Shown: one piece after another, positions 1-7,144 of the stretch | Layout: each line of letters starts with the position of its first letter | Numbering within the stretch: the stretch's first letter is position 1 | Assembly (NCBI GenBank): GCA_030837935.1 | Contig: JAUQXU010000259.1 | Span: forward strand, 1-12,207 | DNA length: 12,207 nt | Source of the DNA: Candidatus Brocadia sp. | Lineage (GTDB): Bacteria; Planctomycetota; Brocadiia; Brocadiales; Brocadiaceae | Direction of reading: 5' to 3' | The notes under the pieces: model-generated | Seen by the model: the letters and a program-made list of their open reading frames with translations, nothing else | Told to the model about the DNA's origin: nothing | Database searches by the model: none | Made by a program: the position numbers and the translations under genes

Positions 1-116
1 CTGTGATATCGACAGTCACTTATCATATTATTTCAGCTTGAAACAACTCGCTTTTGAAAAATAGTGCCTGCCAGGGTTTCTTTTTCAAACTTTTTTGTCA
101 AAGAACAGTTTCATTT

Positions 117-148
117 GGCACAGTCTGAAAGTTTGTCCGTGCCACCCT
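117..148. repeat. Degenerate palindromic repeat, copy 1
   Basis: The stretch begins GGCAC and ends GTGCC(ACCCT), giving a hairpin with a few mismatches. The reverse complement of 129-148 matches 9403-9422 at 18 of 20 positions. Both look like decayed halves of one palindrome whose arm reads roughly GGGTGGCACGGACAAAC. It sits directly against the broken 5' end of the nucleotidyltransferase relic, so its arrival may have helped break that gene (inference). Bases 1-116 hold no recognisable coding sequence or structure; they are AT-rich with several T runs. Confidence 0.5.
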
Positions 149-367
149 AAATGCCGCCTATATTATTTTATTTGGTTCTTCTAAAAAAAAGATGGAGAAT
201 CTAATGATATAGACATCGGGGTAAAGGGAATAGAACCAGAGTTGTTTTTTAATTTCTATGCAGAGTTGTTCAAGAATTTATCAAAACCTGTTGATCTTAT
301 CGATTTGTCTAAGAAATCTTTATTTAATGATATTGTAGAAGAAACAGGTACAAAAATATATGGATAA
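149..367 (+). pseudogene. MNT-type nucleotidyltransferase relic, frameshifted and 5'-truncated
   Basis: Two adjacent reading frames together encode a nucleotidyltransferase-fold core like those of MNT/HEPN toxin-antitoxin modules. Frame one (from about 149) reads AAYIILFGSSKKK, containing the GS nucleotide-binding motif. The other frame (185-367) reads DGESNDIDIGVKG and continues to a TAA at 365-367, with the paired catalytic Asp (DID) and a third Asp in PVDLIDL. They meet in a run of eight A's (183-190); one extra A would join them as FGSSKKKDGESNDIDIG, so a homopolymer frameshift is the simplest reading. The start of the gene is missing, and the upstream side abuts a palindromic repeat. The closing residues (VEETGTKIYG) resemble the natural C-terminus of this family. 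No HEPN partner is seen. Not expected to be functional unless the frameshift is a sequencing error and a start lies further upstream. Confidence 0.65.
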
Positions 368-406
368 ATTACCCAAACGGGTTCTTGCAAAATCGGAGAA
401 TATTTG

Positions 407-1084
407 ATGACGGGAAAGCTCATTGTAATTACGGGTATTGATGGCAGCGGTAAGACAGTACAGACAAAGCTCCTGTATGAACGATTGATGAAAGAGGGGT
501 ATCCGGCCGTTATTACTGACTTCCCTCAGTATGGCAAAACATTTTTTGCCGATATGGTCACGAAATACCTCACGGGTGAATTTGGGAGTGCAGACTCCGT
601 GAGCCCATACCTGGCATCACTTCTCTATGCAGGTGACCGATGGGAGTGCAAGGAACAGATAAACACCTGGCTCAGGGAGGATAAGATTATCATATCAAAT
701 CGCTATGTGTGTGACAATATGGCCCACCAGGGTGGTAAAATCAGTAGCTCCCCGGAGAAAGAAAAATTTTTCCAATGGCTGGACAAATTAGAACATGGAA
801 TATTTGCTGTTCCACGATCAAACCTGAATATCCTGTTATACGTCCCAGCTGAAATCGCTTATCAGCTTATCGAAAAAAAGGAACAACGCGCTTATCTGGC
901 AGGAGAAAAAAAGGATATCCATGAAGAAGATATAAATCATTTACGATACGCACAACAAACTTTCCTGGAAATTGCCAAAGGGAAAAGGGACTGGATAACC
1001 ATTGATTGCACAGAAGATGGCAAGATGCTATCTGAACAGGCAATTGCTGATAAGGTATGGTGCGTGGTTGAAGGTATATTGTAG
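407..1084 (+). CDS. tmk: Thymidylate kinase (dTMP kinase)
   Basis: Cytosolic enzyme that phosphorylates dTMP to dTDP with ATP in dTTP synthesis. The 225-residue product has a P-loop GIDGSGKT at residues 10-17 and a DRY-type motif present as SNRY near residues 97-100, followed by the CDNMAHQGGK segment that matches the family's substrate-binding helix. A LID-like stretch rich in Arg, Lys and Glu (EQRAYLAGEKKDIHEED) lies near residues 159-175. Length is slightly above the usual 205-215 residues. ATG 407 is preferred over the adjacent in-frame TTG 404 because GGAGA at 395-399 is 7 bases from ATG 407 but only 4 from TTG 404. The first residue of the DRY motif is Asn rather than the common Asp. 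The gene is separated from the next one by a repeat, so it is probably a stand-alone unit. Confidence 0.88.
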   Translation: MTGKLIVITGIDGSGKTVQTKLLYERLMKEGYPAVITDFPQYGKTFFADMVTKYLTGEFGSADSVSPYLASLLYAGDRWECKEQINTWLREDKIIISNRYVCDNMAHQGGKISSSPEKEKFFQWLDKLEHGIFAVPRSNLNILLYVPAEIAYQLIEKKEQRAYLAGEKKDIHEEDINHLRYAQQTFLEIAKGKRDWITIDCTEDGKMLSEQAIADKVWCVVEGIL

Positions 1085-1113
1085 TAAACGCAATAAATAG
1101 GTTTCTATCCAAA

Positions 1114-1206
1114 CGTCATTGCGATGGTGATAGCCCGAAGCAATCTCCAGGGCTTGGATTGCTTCGCGGAGTTTACACTGAGGGAATCGAACGTGCTCGC
1201 AATGAC
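1114..1206. repeat. Palindromic interspersed repeat ('gtcattgcga' type)
   Basis: The outer arms GTCATTGCGA (1115-1124) and TCGCAATGAC (1197-1206) are a perfect 10-bp inverted repeat. The inner arms GAAGCAATC (1137-1145) and GATTGCTTC (1157-1165) are a perfect 9-bp inverted repeat. This nested layout is that of a non-coding palindromic element dispersed in intergenic regions of many anaerobic bacteria (recalled, not searched). Its orientation between tmk and the next gene would allow a large RNA hairpin. Short open frames running through it are artefacts. Confidence 0.75.
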
Positions 1207-1248
1207 AACCTTCTTATTGAGTAACAGAAAATCCAAGAGGATGTCTAT

Positions 1249-2568
1249 ATGGCAAATAGAAAAAAGATTATTATTATGGGAGCAGCAGGTCGTGACTTCC
1301 ACAATTTTAATGTCTGTTTTCGCGATAATCCCGAATACGAAGTCATTGCCTTCACGGCGGCGCAGATACCGAATATTGCAGGAAGGCAATACCCTCCTTC
1401 ATTGGCAGGCAAGCTGTACCATAACGGAATTCCCATCGAACCTGAAGAAAGACTGGCATCACTCATAAAATTACATACGATCGATGAAGTGGTGTTTTCT
1501 TATAGCGATGTCTCGCACGAGTACGTAATGCATAAGGCCTGCCTTGTGAATGCATCCGGCGCTCAATTTACCCTCCTTGGCACAAGGCAGACTATGATAA
1601 AGAGCAGAAAACCAGTTGTCGCCGTTTGTGCGGTGAGAACTGGCAGCGGAAAGAGTCCCACTTCGCGAAAGGTTTGTGAGATTATAAAAGAAATGGGGAA
1701 AAGAGTCGTTGTCGTAAGGCATCCCATGCCTTATGGTGATCTTTTGCAACAACGTCTGCAGCGATTCGCCTTATATGAAGACTTTCAGAAACATGATTGC
1801 ACTATCGAAGAGATCGAAGAATATGAACCTCACATAGAGCAACACACGGTTGTGTATGCCGGTGTGGATTATGCGGCAATTCTGGCTGAGGCCGAAGAAG
1901 AGGCGGATATTATTGTGTGGGACGGTGGTAATAATGACACCCCTTTCTATGCACCCGATATCCATATTACCATGGTAGACCCGCACCGGCCGGGACATGA
2001 GCTTACTTACTATCCGGGGGAAACAAATCTTCTCCTGGCAGATATTGTCGTTATCAGTAAAGAAGATACCGCAAAGCCAGAAAATATAAGCCTTGTTAAA
2101 GGACATATAAAGCAGTCAAATCCCAAAGCTGCTATCGTAGATGCAGCATTACCCGTAACGGTTGAAAAACCTGAGCTCATAAAAGGTAAGCGTGTATTAA
2201 TTATCGAGGATGGCCCAACCCTGACGCATGGAGGTATGGCCTTTGGCGCCGGAGTTCTCGCTGCAAAACAATATGGTGCAAGGGAGATTATCGACCCAAG
2301 ACCCTTTGCGGTGGGGTCGATTGCTGAAACCTTTGAGAAATATCCACACATAGGAAAACTCCTGCCAGCCATGGGCTATGGGCATTCGCAGATGGAAGAA
2401 CTACGGGAAACGATACATCGCATTCCATGCGACACGGTAATTATTGGCACCCCTATCGATCTGAGGAAGCTTATATCCATAGATAAACCGACCGACCGGG
2501 TTCGGTATAATTTACGGGAAACAGGCACACCTACACTCAAAGAACTCCTTGAATCAAGGCTAAGATGA
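1249..2568 (+). CDS. Cyclic 2,3-diphosphoglycerate synthase-like GTPase (COG2403 type)
   Basis: A 439-residue P-loop protein of the family named predicted GTPase or cyclic 2,3-diphosphoglycerate synthase. The archaeal enzyme closes 2,3-diphosphoglycerate into a cyclic phosphoanhydride using ATP; the role of bacterial members is not established. Residues 7-21 (IIIMGAAGRDFHNFN) form a Rossmann-like nucleotide loop. Residues 130-136 (RTGSGKS) are a Walker A variant and residues 221-230 (IIVWDGGNND) a Walker B-like strand. VVISKED (267-273) stands where classical GTPases have NKxD. The C-terminal third carries GPTLTHGGM and a GTPIDLR motif. AAGAGG at 1235-1240 lies 8 bases before the ATG. The stop codon overlaps the start of the carbamate kinase gene (ATGA), so the two are translationally coupled. 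Family assignment is firm; the actual reaction in this organism is uncertain. Confidence 0.8.
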   Translation: MANRKKIIIMGAAGRDFHNFNVCFRDNPEYEVIAFTAAQIPNIAGRQYPPSLAGKLYHNGIPIEPEERLASLIKLHTIDEVVFSYSDVSHEYVMHKACLVNASGAQFTLLGTRQTMIKSRKPVVAVCAVRTGSGKSPTSRKVCEIIKEMGKRVVVVRHPMPYGDLLQQRLQRFALYEDFQKHDCTIEEIEEYEPHIEQHTVVYAGVDYAAILAEAEEEADIIVWDGGNNDTPFYAPDIHITMVDPHRPGHELTYYPGETNLLLADIVVISKEDTAKPENISLVKGHIKQSNPKAAIVDAALPVTVEKPELIKGKRVLIIEDGPTLTHGGMAFGAGVLAAKQYGAREIIDPRPFAVGSIAETFEKYPHIGKLLPAMGYGHSQMEELRETIHRIPCDTVIIGTPIDLRKLISIDKPTDRVRYNLRETGTPTLKELLESRLR

Positions 2569-3527
2569 AAAGGAAGCTTGTTGTCATTGCCTTAGGGGGA
2601 AATGCCCTTATCGGTGCGGGTCAGCAGGGCACGATTGCAGAGCAATTTGAGAATGTCCGGATGAGTCTGGATGGCATCATGTATTGCTTAAAACAGGGCT
2701 TTGAGGTAGTCATTACTCATGGGAATGGACCTCAGGTAGGTAATCTGTTACTCATGGTAGAGGCCAGCAGAAATCAGGTTCCCGAGCTTACCCTGGGTGT
2801 TTGTGTTGCAGATACCGAAGGTACGATAGGGTATATGATCCAACAATCCTTAACGAACCGTTTACGAAAAGAAGGGATCGACAGATGTGTCGTAACAGTG
2901 CTGACGCAGGTCATCGTCGATAAACACGACAAGGCCTTTTCGAATCCCACAAAGCCCATCGGCCCCTTTTTTACCAGAGAAGAGGCAGGGCGCTTTCGCC
3001 GGGAGAAAGGCTGGCATATCGTAGAGGATAGCCACAGGGGATACCGTCGGGTCGTTGCCTCACCCAATCCACTGAAAATTGTGGAAGAAAGGGCCGTAAA
3101 AACACTGTTAGAAGCAGGCAGCATCGTCATAGCGGCGGGTGGTGGTGGCATTCCCGTCGTCATGAAAGAAGACGGAGACCTTGAGGGGGTTGACGTAGTG
3201 ATTGACAAGGACCTTGCCTCTGCCGTCCTGGCAAGGGATATTAAGGCTCACTGTCTCATGATGCTTACCGGTGTAGAACACGTCTTTTTAAACTTCAAAC
3301 AACCAAGCGAACAGGCATTAAGCAGATTAACAATAAAAGAAGCCCAAAAATATTTACACGAGGGACATTTCCCGCCGGGAAGCATGGGACCGAAGATCCA
3401 GGCCGCCATGAATTTTTTGAACTGGGGTGGGGAACTGGCAATCATCACGTCCATTGATAATGTCAAAGAGGCGCTGGACGGCAGGGCAGGTACAAATATT
3501 ATAAAAAATTGTACCAGTATCGTATAA
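2565..3527 (+). CDS. arcC: Carbamate kinase
   Basis: Catalyses the reversible transfer between carbamoyl phosphate plus ADP and ATP plus carbamate, in the cytosol. The 320-residue length is normal. Family motifs in order: ALGGNALIGAG (9-19), THGNGPQVGN (51-60), IAAGGGGIPVV (189-199), IDKDLASAVLA (213-223) and GSMGPKIQAA (272-281), which together form the amino acid kinase fold active site. The start overlaps the stop of the upstream GTPase gene by four bases, with a weak AAGG at 2556-2559. No carbamoyltransferase, arginine deiminase or allantoin/cyanate gene is visible nearby, so it is unclear whether the enzyme makes ATP by catabolism or makes carbamoyl phosphate. The coupling to a GTPase thought to handle phosphoanhydrides is the notable part of the context. 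Confidence 0.93.
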   Translation: MKRKLVVIALGGNALIGAGQQGTIAEQFENVRMSLDGIMYCLKQGFEVVITHGNGPQVGNLLLMVEASRNQVPELTLGVCVADTEGTIGYMIQQSLTNRLRKEGIDRCVVTVLTQVIVDKHDKAFSNPTKPIGPFFTREEAGRFRREKGWHIVEDSHRGYRRVVASPNPLKIVEERAVKTLLEAGSIVIAAGGGGIPVVMKEDGDLEGVDVVIDKDLASAVLARDIKAHCLMMLTGVEHVFLNFKQPSEQALSRLTIKEAQKYLHEGHFPPGSMGPKIQAAMNFLNWGGELAIITSIDNVKEALDGRAGTNIIKNCTSIV

Positions 3528-3574
3528 ATAAGATTTTCGCGTTCAAAACGATTTATTGTTTTCTGTTTTTTCTT

Positions 3575-3988
3575 ATGAAACATATTCAAGTCGCTTGCGC
3601 AATAATAGAGAACGGAGGGAAAGTTTTCTGCTCGCAAAGGAGTAAATCCATGAGCTTACCGCTGAAATGGGAGTTCCCGGGTGGCAAGATCAATAAGGGA
3701 GAAATGCCTGAAGAATGCCTTAAACGCGAATTACGCGAAGAACTGGGAATAGAAGCGGCAGTAGGAAAGCCCCTTCCCCCTGTGGCTCACCACTACCCAA
3801 CGTTTTCAGTTACGCTTTATCCGTTTATCTGCACAATTGTTTCTGGTGAAATCAGGCTTCACGAACACGTTGCGTGTGTTTGGCTGTCTCCTGAGATGCT
3901 TCATACCCTTGATTGGGCAGAAGCAGATATGCCGGTGATAGAGACATATCGGAAAATTCTCAAGTCTCCATTGAGGAGCGTAAATTGA
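3575..3988 (+). CDS. mutT: Nudix hydrolase, 8-oxo-dGTP diphosphatase (MutT-like)
   Basis: A 137-residue Nudix protein, probably sanitising oxidised nucleotides such as 8-oxo-dGTP by cleavage to the monophosphate. The Nudix box runs from Gly37 to Ile59 (KINKGEMP, then RELREELGI) and fits G-x5-E-x7-R-E-x2-E-E-x-G-U exactly, with Glu52, Glu55 and Glu56 as metal ligands. MKHIQVACAIIENGGKVF is the usual MutT start, which supports ATG 3575. The frame stays open upstream to a TTG at 3509 inside arcC, but that extension looks non-native. No Shine-Dalgarno sequence is seen before 3575; the upstream bases are T-rich, and the gene lies 47 bases after arcC, so it may be expressed by read-through. Substrate specificity within Nudix enzymes cannot be settled by motif. 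Confidence 0.85.
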   Translation: MKHIQVACAIIENGGKVFCSQRSKSMSLPLKWEFPGGKINKGEMPEECLKRELREELGIEAAVGKPLPPVAHHYPTFSVTLYPFICTIVSGEIRLHEHVACVWLSPEMLHTLDWAEADMPVIETYRKILKSPLRSVN

Positions 3989-4023
3989 CAGGACTCTTTT
4001 ACCACGATTTTTAAGAAAAACTG

Positions 4024-4077
4024 AGTATGGATTTCTGCTTTCGCAGAGCTTGCCCCGTAAGTGATACGGGGAATGAC
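4024..4077. repeat. Hairpin pair in mutT-korA gap, interspersed-repeat-like
   Basis: The 253-base gap between mutT and the oxidoreductase operon contains two perfect hairpins in tandem. They are CTGC/GCAG with loop TTTC (4035-4046) and CCCCGTA/TACGGGG with a 5-base loop (4053-4071), followed by GAATGACA. The arrangement 'ggatttctgctttcgcag...gaatgaca' resembles a widespread class of intergenic repeats ending in GAATGACA (recalled similarity). A stretch near 4150-4167 (GTGTCTTTGTGGCAAAAAA) also has the look of repeat debris. The second hairpin is not followed by a T run, so it is not a clear terminator. No coding sequence is seen in the gap. Confidence 0.45.
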
Positions 4078-4185
4078 AAACGGTTATTCTTAGTAAAGAG
4101 AAGCATAGCCATAGAGTCCTTAAGCGAGTACTTATTTCTTGTGACGTGGTGTCTTTGTGGCAAAAAAGTCGCTGGTTAAAATGTA

Positions 4186-4215
4186 TTGCATATCTGAGGG
4201 GTGAGAAGGTATAGT
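4186..4215 (+). promoter_or_regulatory. Possible promoter of the oxidoreductase operon
   Basis: TTGCAT (4186-4191) and TATAGT (4210-4215) are separated by 18 bases and sit just ahead of the ribosome binding site, which would give a leader of roughly 20 bases. Each box matches the sigma-70 consensus at four of six positions, so this is only a plausible candidate. Confidence 0.3.
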
Positions 4216-4224
4216 TAAAATGAT

Positions 4225-4236
4225 AAAGGAGGTGAT
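4225..4236 (+). promoter_or_regulatory. Consensus ribosome binding site of korA
   Basis: AAAGGAGGTGAT is a full-length complement of the 3' end of 16S rRNA, 5 bases before ATG 4242. It fixes the start codon and suggests high translation of this operon. It is the strongest Shine-Dalgarno sequence in the window. Confidence 0.85.
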
Positions 4237-4241
4237 ATCGC

Positions 4242-5960
4242 ATGACAAATGAACTTACGATAAAGATTACGGGTGAGGCAGGCCAGGGTATGCAGACCGT
4301 AGGGGCAGCCCTGTGCCAGATGTTCAAAAATACCGGATTCCATATTTTTGCCAACCAGGATTATATGTCCAGGATACGTGGTGGTAATAATTTCTTTCAG
4401 CTCAGGATTTCAGATAAACCACTTCATACCCTTCGGCAGAAATCCGATATTACCGTGGCCTTAGATAAGGCAAGCGTGGCTCTTCATAAATCGAGTATGG
4501 CAGATGGCGGTGTTTTAGTTTTAGACAGAAAGAAATTTACTATTACCGAAGAAGACAGGACCTTTTTTGATATCCCTTTCTATGATATCGCGACTCGTAT
4601 AGGCGGCAGTGAGATTTTTATCAATTCCGTCGCATGCGGTGTTATTGCAGGAATGATAGGTGTGGAATTGCGCTCTGTTGAACACGTTATGGAAGCTACT
4701 TTTGCAGGTAAAAGCGAAGAGATTATCAGAAAGAATAAAGAGGCGGCACGCGCTGGATACGATTTTGTCAGGAATAATTTCAAACAAGATACGTTCCGGA
4801 TAAAGGCAGGCGCAATCAAAGATACGGGTACACTCGTCGTGAACGGAAACGATGCAATTGCCCTGGGGGCAATAAGGGCTGGTTGTAAATTTTACTCGGC
4901 CTACCCTATGTCTCCTTCTACGACTATCATGAATGTGATAGCCCAGTATGCACAAAAATTTCATATCATCGTTGAGCAGGCAGAGGATGAGATCGCTGCC
5001 ATCAATATGATCATTGGCGCCTCGTTTACCGGAGTTCGGTCAATGACCGCAACCTCTGGTGGTGGATTCGCCCTCATGGCAGAAGGATTGAGTCTGGCTG
5101 CCATGACAGAGACGCCAATTGTCGTTGTTGTTGCCCAGAGACCCGCACCTGCAACCGGTTTCCCCACGAGGACTGCACAGGCAGACCTTGAGTTTGTGCT
5201 TCATGCAGGACACGGGGAATTTGCAAGAGCGGTATATGCCCCTGGTACGATAGAAGAAGCCTTTTATGTAACGATAAAGGCATTCAATATTGCGGAAAAA
5301 TACCAGATTCCCGTCTTAATTATGACAGACCAGCACATTGCTGATTCTTACAGAAATATTGAGACGTTTGATTTGAATAAAGGAAAAGTTCAAAGGCATA
5401 TCATATCAAAGGAAGATTCCAAAAATACAAAGAACTATAAACGATACCAATTTACTGAATCAGGAATATCGTCTCGTGCGATACCTTCATGGATCGAAGA
5501 TGTTATTTACGCTGATAGTGACGAGCATACAGAGGAAGGCCATATTACGGAAGATGCAGATGTAGGCAGCAAGATGGTCGAAAAGAGATTTTATAAGAAA
5601 TTTTCTGGCCTTTCGCAGGAGATAGAAAAACCCACTGCGTACAATGTGGAAAGAGCCGATATTGTTTTGATCGGTTTTGGATCAACCTATGGTATTATGA
5701 AAGAAGTTAGTGATGCAGTAACTGATAAAAAAATAGGTTTTATTCACCTGTCCCAGGTCTGGCCATTTCCGGCCTCTGAGATGATCGCGTTGTTAAAAGA
5801 TGCCAAAAAGGTTTTAACGGTAGAAAATAACGCAGCGGGCCAGCTCGCCCGATTGTTAAGGAGAGAGACGGGATTGCAGGTTGGTGGTGCCGTATTAAAA
5901 TATGACGGCAGACCTTTTAATTTAGATTATCTTATCGATCGTATTAAAAAGGAAGGATAA
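4242..5960 (+). CDS. korA: 2-oxoacid:ferredoxin oxidoreductase, fused gamma-alpha subunit
   Basis: Large subunit of a thiamine-diphosphate enzyme that oxidatively decarboxylates a 2-oxoacid to an acyl-CoA and reduces ferredoxin, or runs in reverse to fix CO2. Residues 1 to about 185 are the gamma domain (GEAGQGMQTVG at 11-21, RIRGGNNFFQLRIS at 44-57). From about 198 the alpha domain follows, with YPMSPSTT (221-228), EQAEDEIAAI (245-254), TSGGGFALMAEG (271-282) and QRPAPATGFPTRTAQADL (299-316), then a C-terminal transketolase-like domain with VWPFPA (506-511). The 572-residue fusion is standard for two-subunit enzymes. The beta subunit follows after 2 bases, with no ferredoxin (delta) gene. 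YPMSPST resembles the 2-oxoglutarate-type YPITPST motif, but whether the substrate is 2-oxoglutarate, pyruvate or a branched-chain acid cannot be read directly. The symbol is therefore tentative. Confidence 0.88.
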   Translation: MTNELTIKITGEAGQGMQTVGAALCQMFKNTGFHIFANQDYMSRIRGGNNFFQLRISDKPLHTLRQKSDITVALDKASVALHKSSMADGGVLVLDRKKFTITEEDRTFFDIPFYDIATRIGGSEIFINSVACGVIAGMIGVELRSVEHVMEATFAGKSEEIIRKNKEAARAGYDFVRNNFKQDTFRIKAGAIKDTGTLVVNGNDAIALGAIRAGCKFYSAYPMSPSTTIMNVIAQYAQKFHIIVEQAEDEIAAINMIIGASFTGVRSMTATSGGGFALMAEGLSLAAMTETPIVVVVAQRPAPATGFPTRTAQADLEFVLHAGHGEFARAVYAPGTIEEAFYVTIKAFNIAEKYQIPVLIMTDQHIADSYRNIETFDLNKGKVQRHIISKEDSKNTKNYKRYQFTESGISSRAIPSWIEDVIYADSDEHTEEGHITEDADVGSKMVEKRFYKKFSGLSQEIEKPTAYNVERADIVLIGFGSTYGIMKEVSDAVTDKKIGFIHLSQVWPFPASEMIALLKDAKKVLTVENNAAGQLARLLRRETGLQVGGAVLKYDGRPFNLDYLIDRIKKEG

Positions 5961-5962
5961 TC

Positions 5963-6820
5963 ATGGACGCAAAAGATTTTAAAAGTAGTGATGAAATAGC
6001 ATGGTGTCCGGGGTGTGGCAATTTTGGCATTTTAAATGCGGTTAAAAAGACACTCGTTAAACTGGGCAAACCTCCGAAGGATATCCTGCTCGTTTCAGGA
6101 ATCGGGCAGGCAGCCAAACTTCCCCATTATGTAAAATGTAATTGTTTTAATGGCCTCCACGGAAGGGCACTTCCCGTTGCTGCCGCTGCAAAGATTGCTA
6201 ACCATACCTTAACGGTACTGGTTACTACGGGAGACGGGGATTGTTACGGAGAGGGGGGCAATCACCTTATTCACAATATCAGGAGAAATACGGATATAAC
6301 CGTCATTGTTCATGATAATCAGATATATGGTCTCACAAAAGGGCAAGCCTCTCCTACAACCGATCCGGGGTATGTAACCAAGGTACAGATGGAGGGCGTT
6401 GTCCTCGATCCCCTGCATCCATTAGAAATGGCAATTGCATTAGGTGCAGGGTTTGTAGCCAGGGGATATTCGTTGGATATCGAACATCTTTCCTGGTTGA
6501 TATCGGAAGGGATAAAACACAAAGGCTTTTCTTTGATCGACGTATTGCAGCCATGCGTCTCTTTTAACAAAAAAAATACGTATGAGTGGTACACACAGAG
6601 GGTTTATAAAGTTAATGATGATAGTTCATACAATCCAGAAGATAAAATGGCTGCGTATGAGAAGGCCCATGAGTGGGGAGATAAAATCCCCATCGGGATA
6701 ATTTACCGGACTGAAAAGGAAACTTATGAAGAAAAGAGAGGTCTTAGTCAAAGGGCTCCTTTGGTTGAGGAGCAGATAGAAGACGTTGACATAACGAGTA
6801 TATTGAGTGAATTCACGTAG
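5963..6820 (+). CDS. korB: 2-oxoacid:ferredoxin oxidoreductase, beta subunit
   Basis: Catalytic thiamine-diphosphate and [4Fe-4S] subunit that pairs with the upstream gamma-alpha protein. WCPGCGNFG (residues 14-22) gives two cluster cysteines, Cys15 and Cys18. GDGDCYGEGGNHLIHNIRRN (90-109) is the thiamine-diphosphate/Mg motif, followed by DNQIYGLTKGQASPT. LQPCVSFN supplies a further cysteine, Cys198. In many relatives the fourth ligand lies in GIGCS; here that segment reads GIGQAAK (46-52), but Cys59 and Cys61 follow in YVKCNCFNGLHGR, so the ligand has probably moved. The 285-residue length is typical. AAGGAAGGA at the end of korA is the ribosome binding site, 5 bases from the ATG. A disordered, charged tail of about 30 residues ends the protein. 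It is surely cotranscribed with korA. Confidence 0.9.
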   Translation: MDAKDFKSSDEIAWCPGCGNFGILNAVKKTLVKLGKPPKDILLVSGIGQAAKLPHYVKCNCFNGLHGRALPVAAAAKIANHTLTVLVTTGDGDCYGEGGNHLIHNIRRNTDITVIVHDNQIYGLTKGQASPTTDPGYVTKVQMEGVVLDPLHPLEMAIALGAGFVARGYSLDIEHLSWLISEGIKHKGFSLIDVLQPCVSFNKKNTYEWYTQRVYKVNDDSSYNPEDKMAAYEKAHEWGDKIPIGIIYRTEKETYEEKRGLSQRAPLVEEQIEDVDITSILSEFT

Positions 6821-7144
6821 TAATCGATCCCCAAAGTAACGGTGCTTTATTTTAAGTGTGCCTATGGCGTAGATTCATTAAAATACCATATTTTTGTTCT
6901 ATACTAAAAGCAAGCGCCTAAATTGATATCTCTTAGTTTCCCTCCCGACAAAGACGGGGAACAGACAACTCATGGTGGCCGAGGACAAACAGGTTTGGTG
7001 GTATTATCCCGTGCAAAAAGCCCCTACAATCCCCCTCCCTTAAAATAAATCTCCAGGGAGAAGATTTTAAAAAGTCGCGAGAAAATGTGTTTATGCAATA
7101 GGAATGCATTTTGAAAATCACTGCACAGACTTCTTAACATCAAA
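6821..7144. other. Gene-free stretch between korB and the fic regulatory region
   Basis: No convincing gene is found on either strand. GGTGGCCGAGGACAAAC (6974-6990) recalls the palindromic repeat arm seen at 129-148 and 9403-9422 and may be a heavily decayed third copy. The surrounding C-rich bases (around 7018-7040, CCCCTACAATCCCCCTCCC) look like debris of an intergenic repeat. No strong terminator is seen after korB. From about 7140 onward the sequence becomes markedly AT-rich and turns into the fic promoter region. Confidence 0.4.

Noticed and set aside
113..140. Sigma-54-like promoter (TGGCAC) in the repeat at 116-121 and its other copies
   Set aside because: The -12 element TTGC(A/T) is absent at the required spacing; the match is explained by the palindromic repeat.
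1105..1468. Overlapping open frames on both strands across 1105-1468
   Set aside because: They run through the palindromic repeat and the start of the GTPase gene, have no recognisable protein motif and lack plausible ribosome binding sites.
3524..3570. Possible AT-rich terminator between arcC and mutT (ATAAAT...ATTTAT followed by T-rich bases)
   Set aside because: The stem is AT-only and interrupted by mismatches, so stability would be poor; the T-rich tract may just be AT-rich leader.
3509..3574. Extension of the MutT frame upstream to a TTG inside arcC
   Set aside because: The added 22 residues overlap the arcC end and do not look like Nudix sequence, while ATG 3575 begins the family's normal first strand.
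6821..6860. Rho-independent terminator after korB
   Set aside because: Only a 4-bp AAAG/CTTT pairing is present before the T-rich bases.
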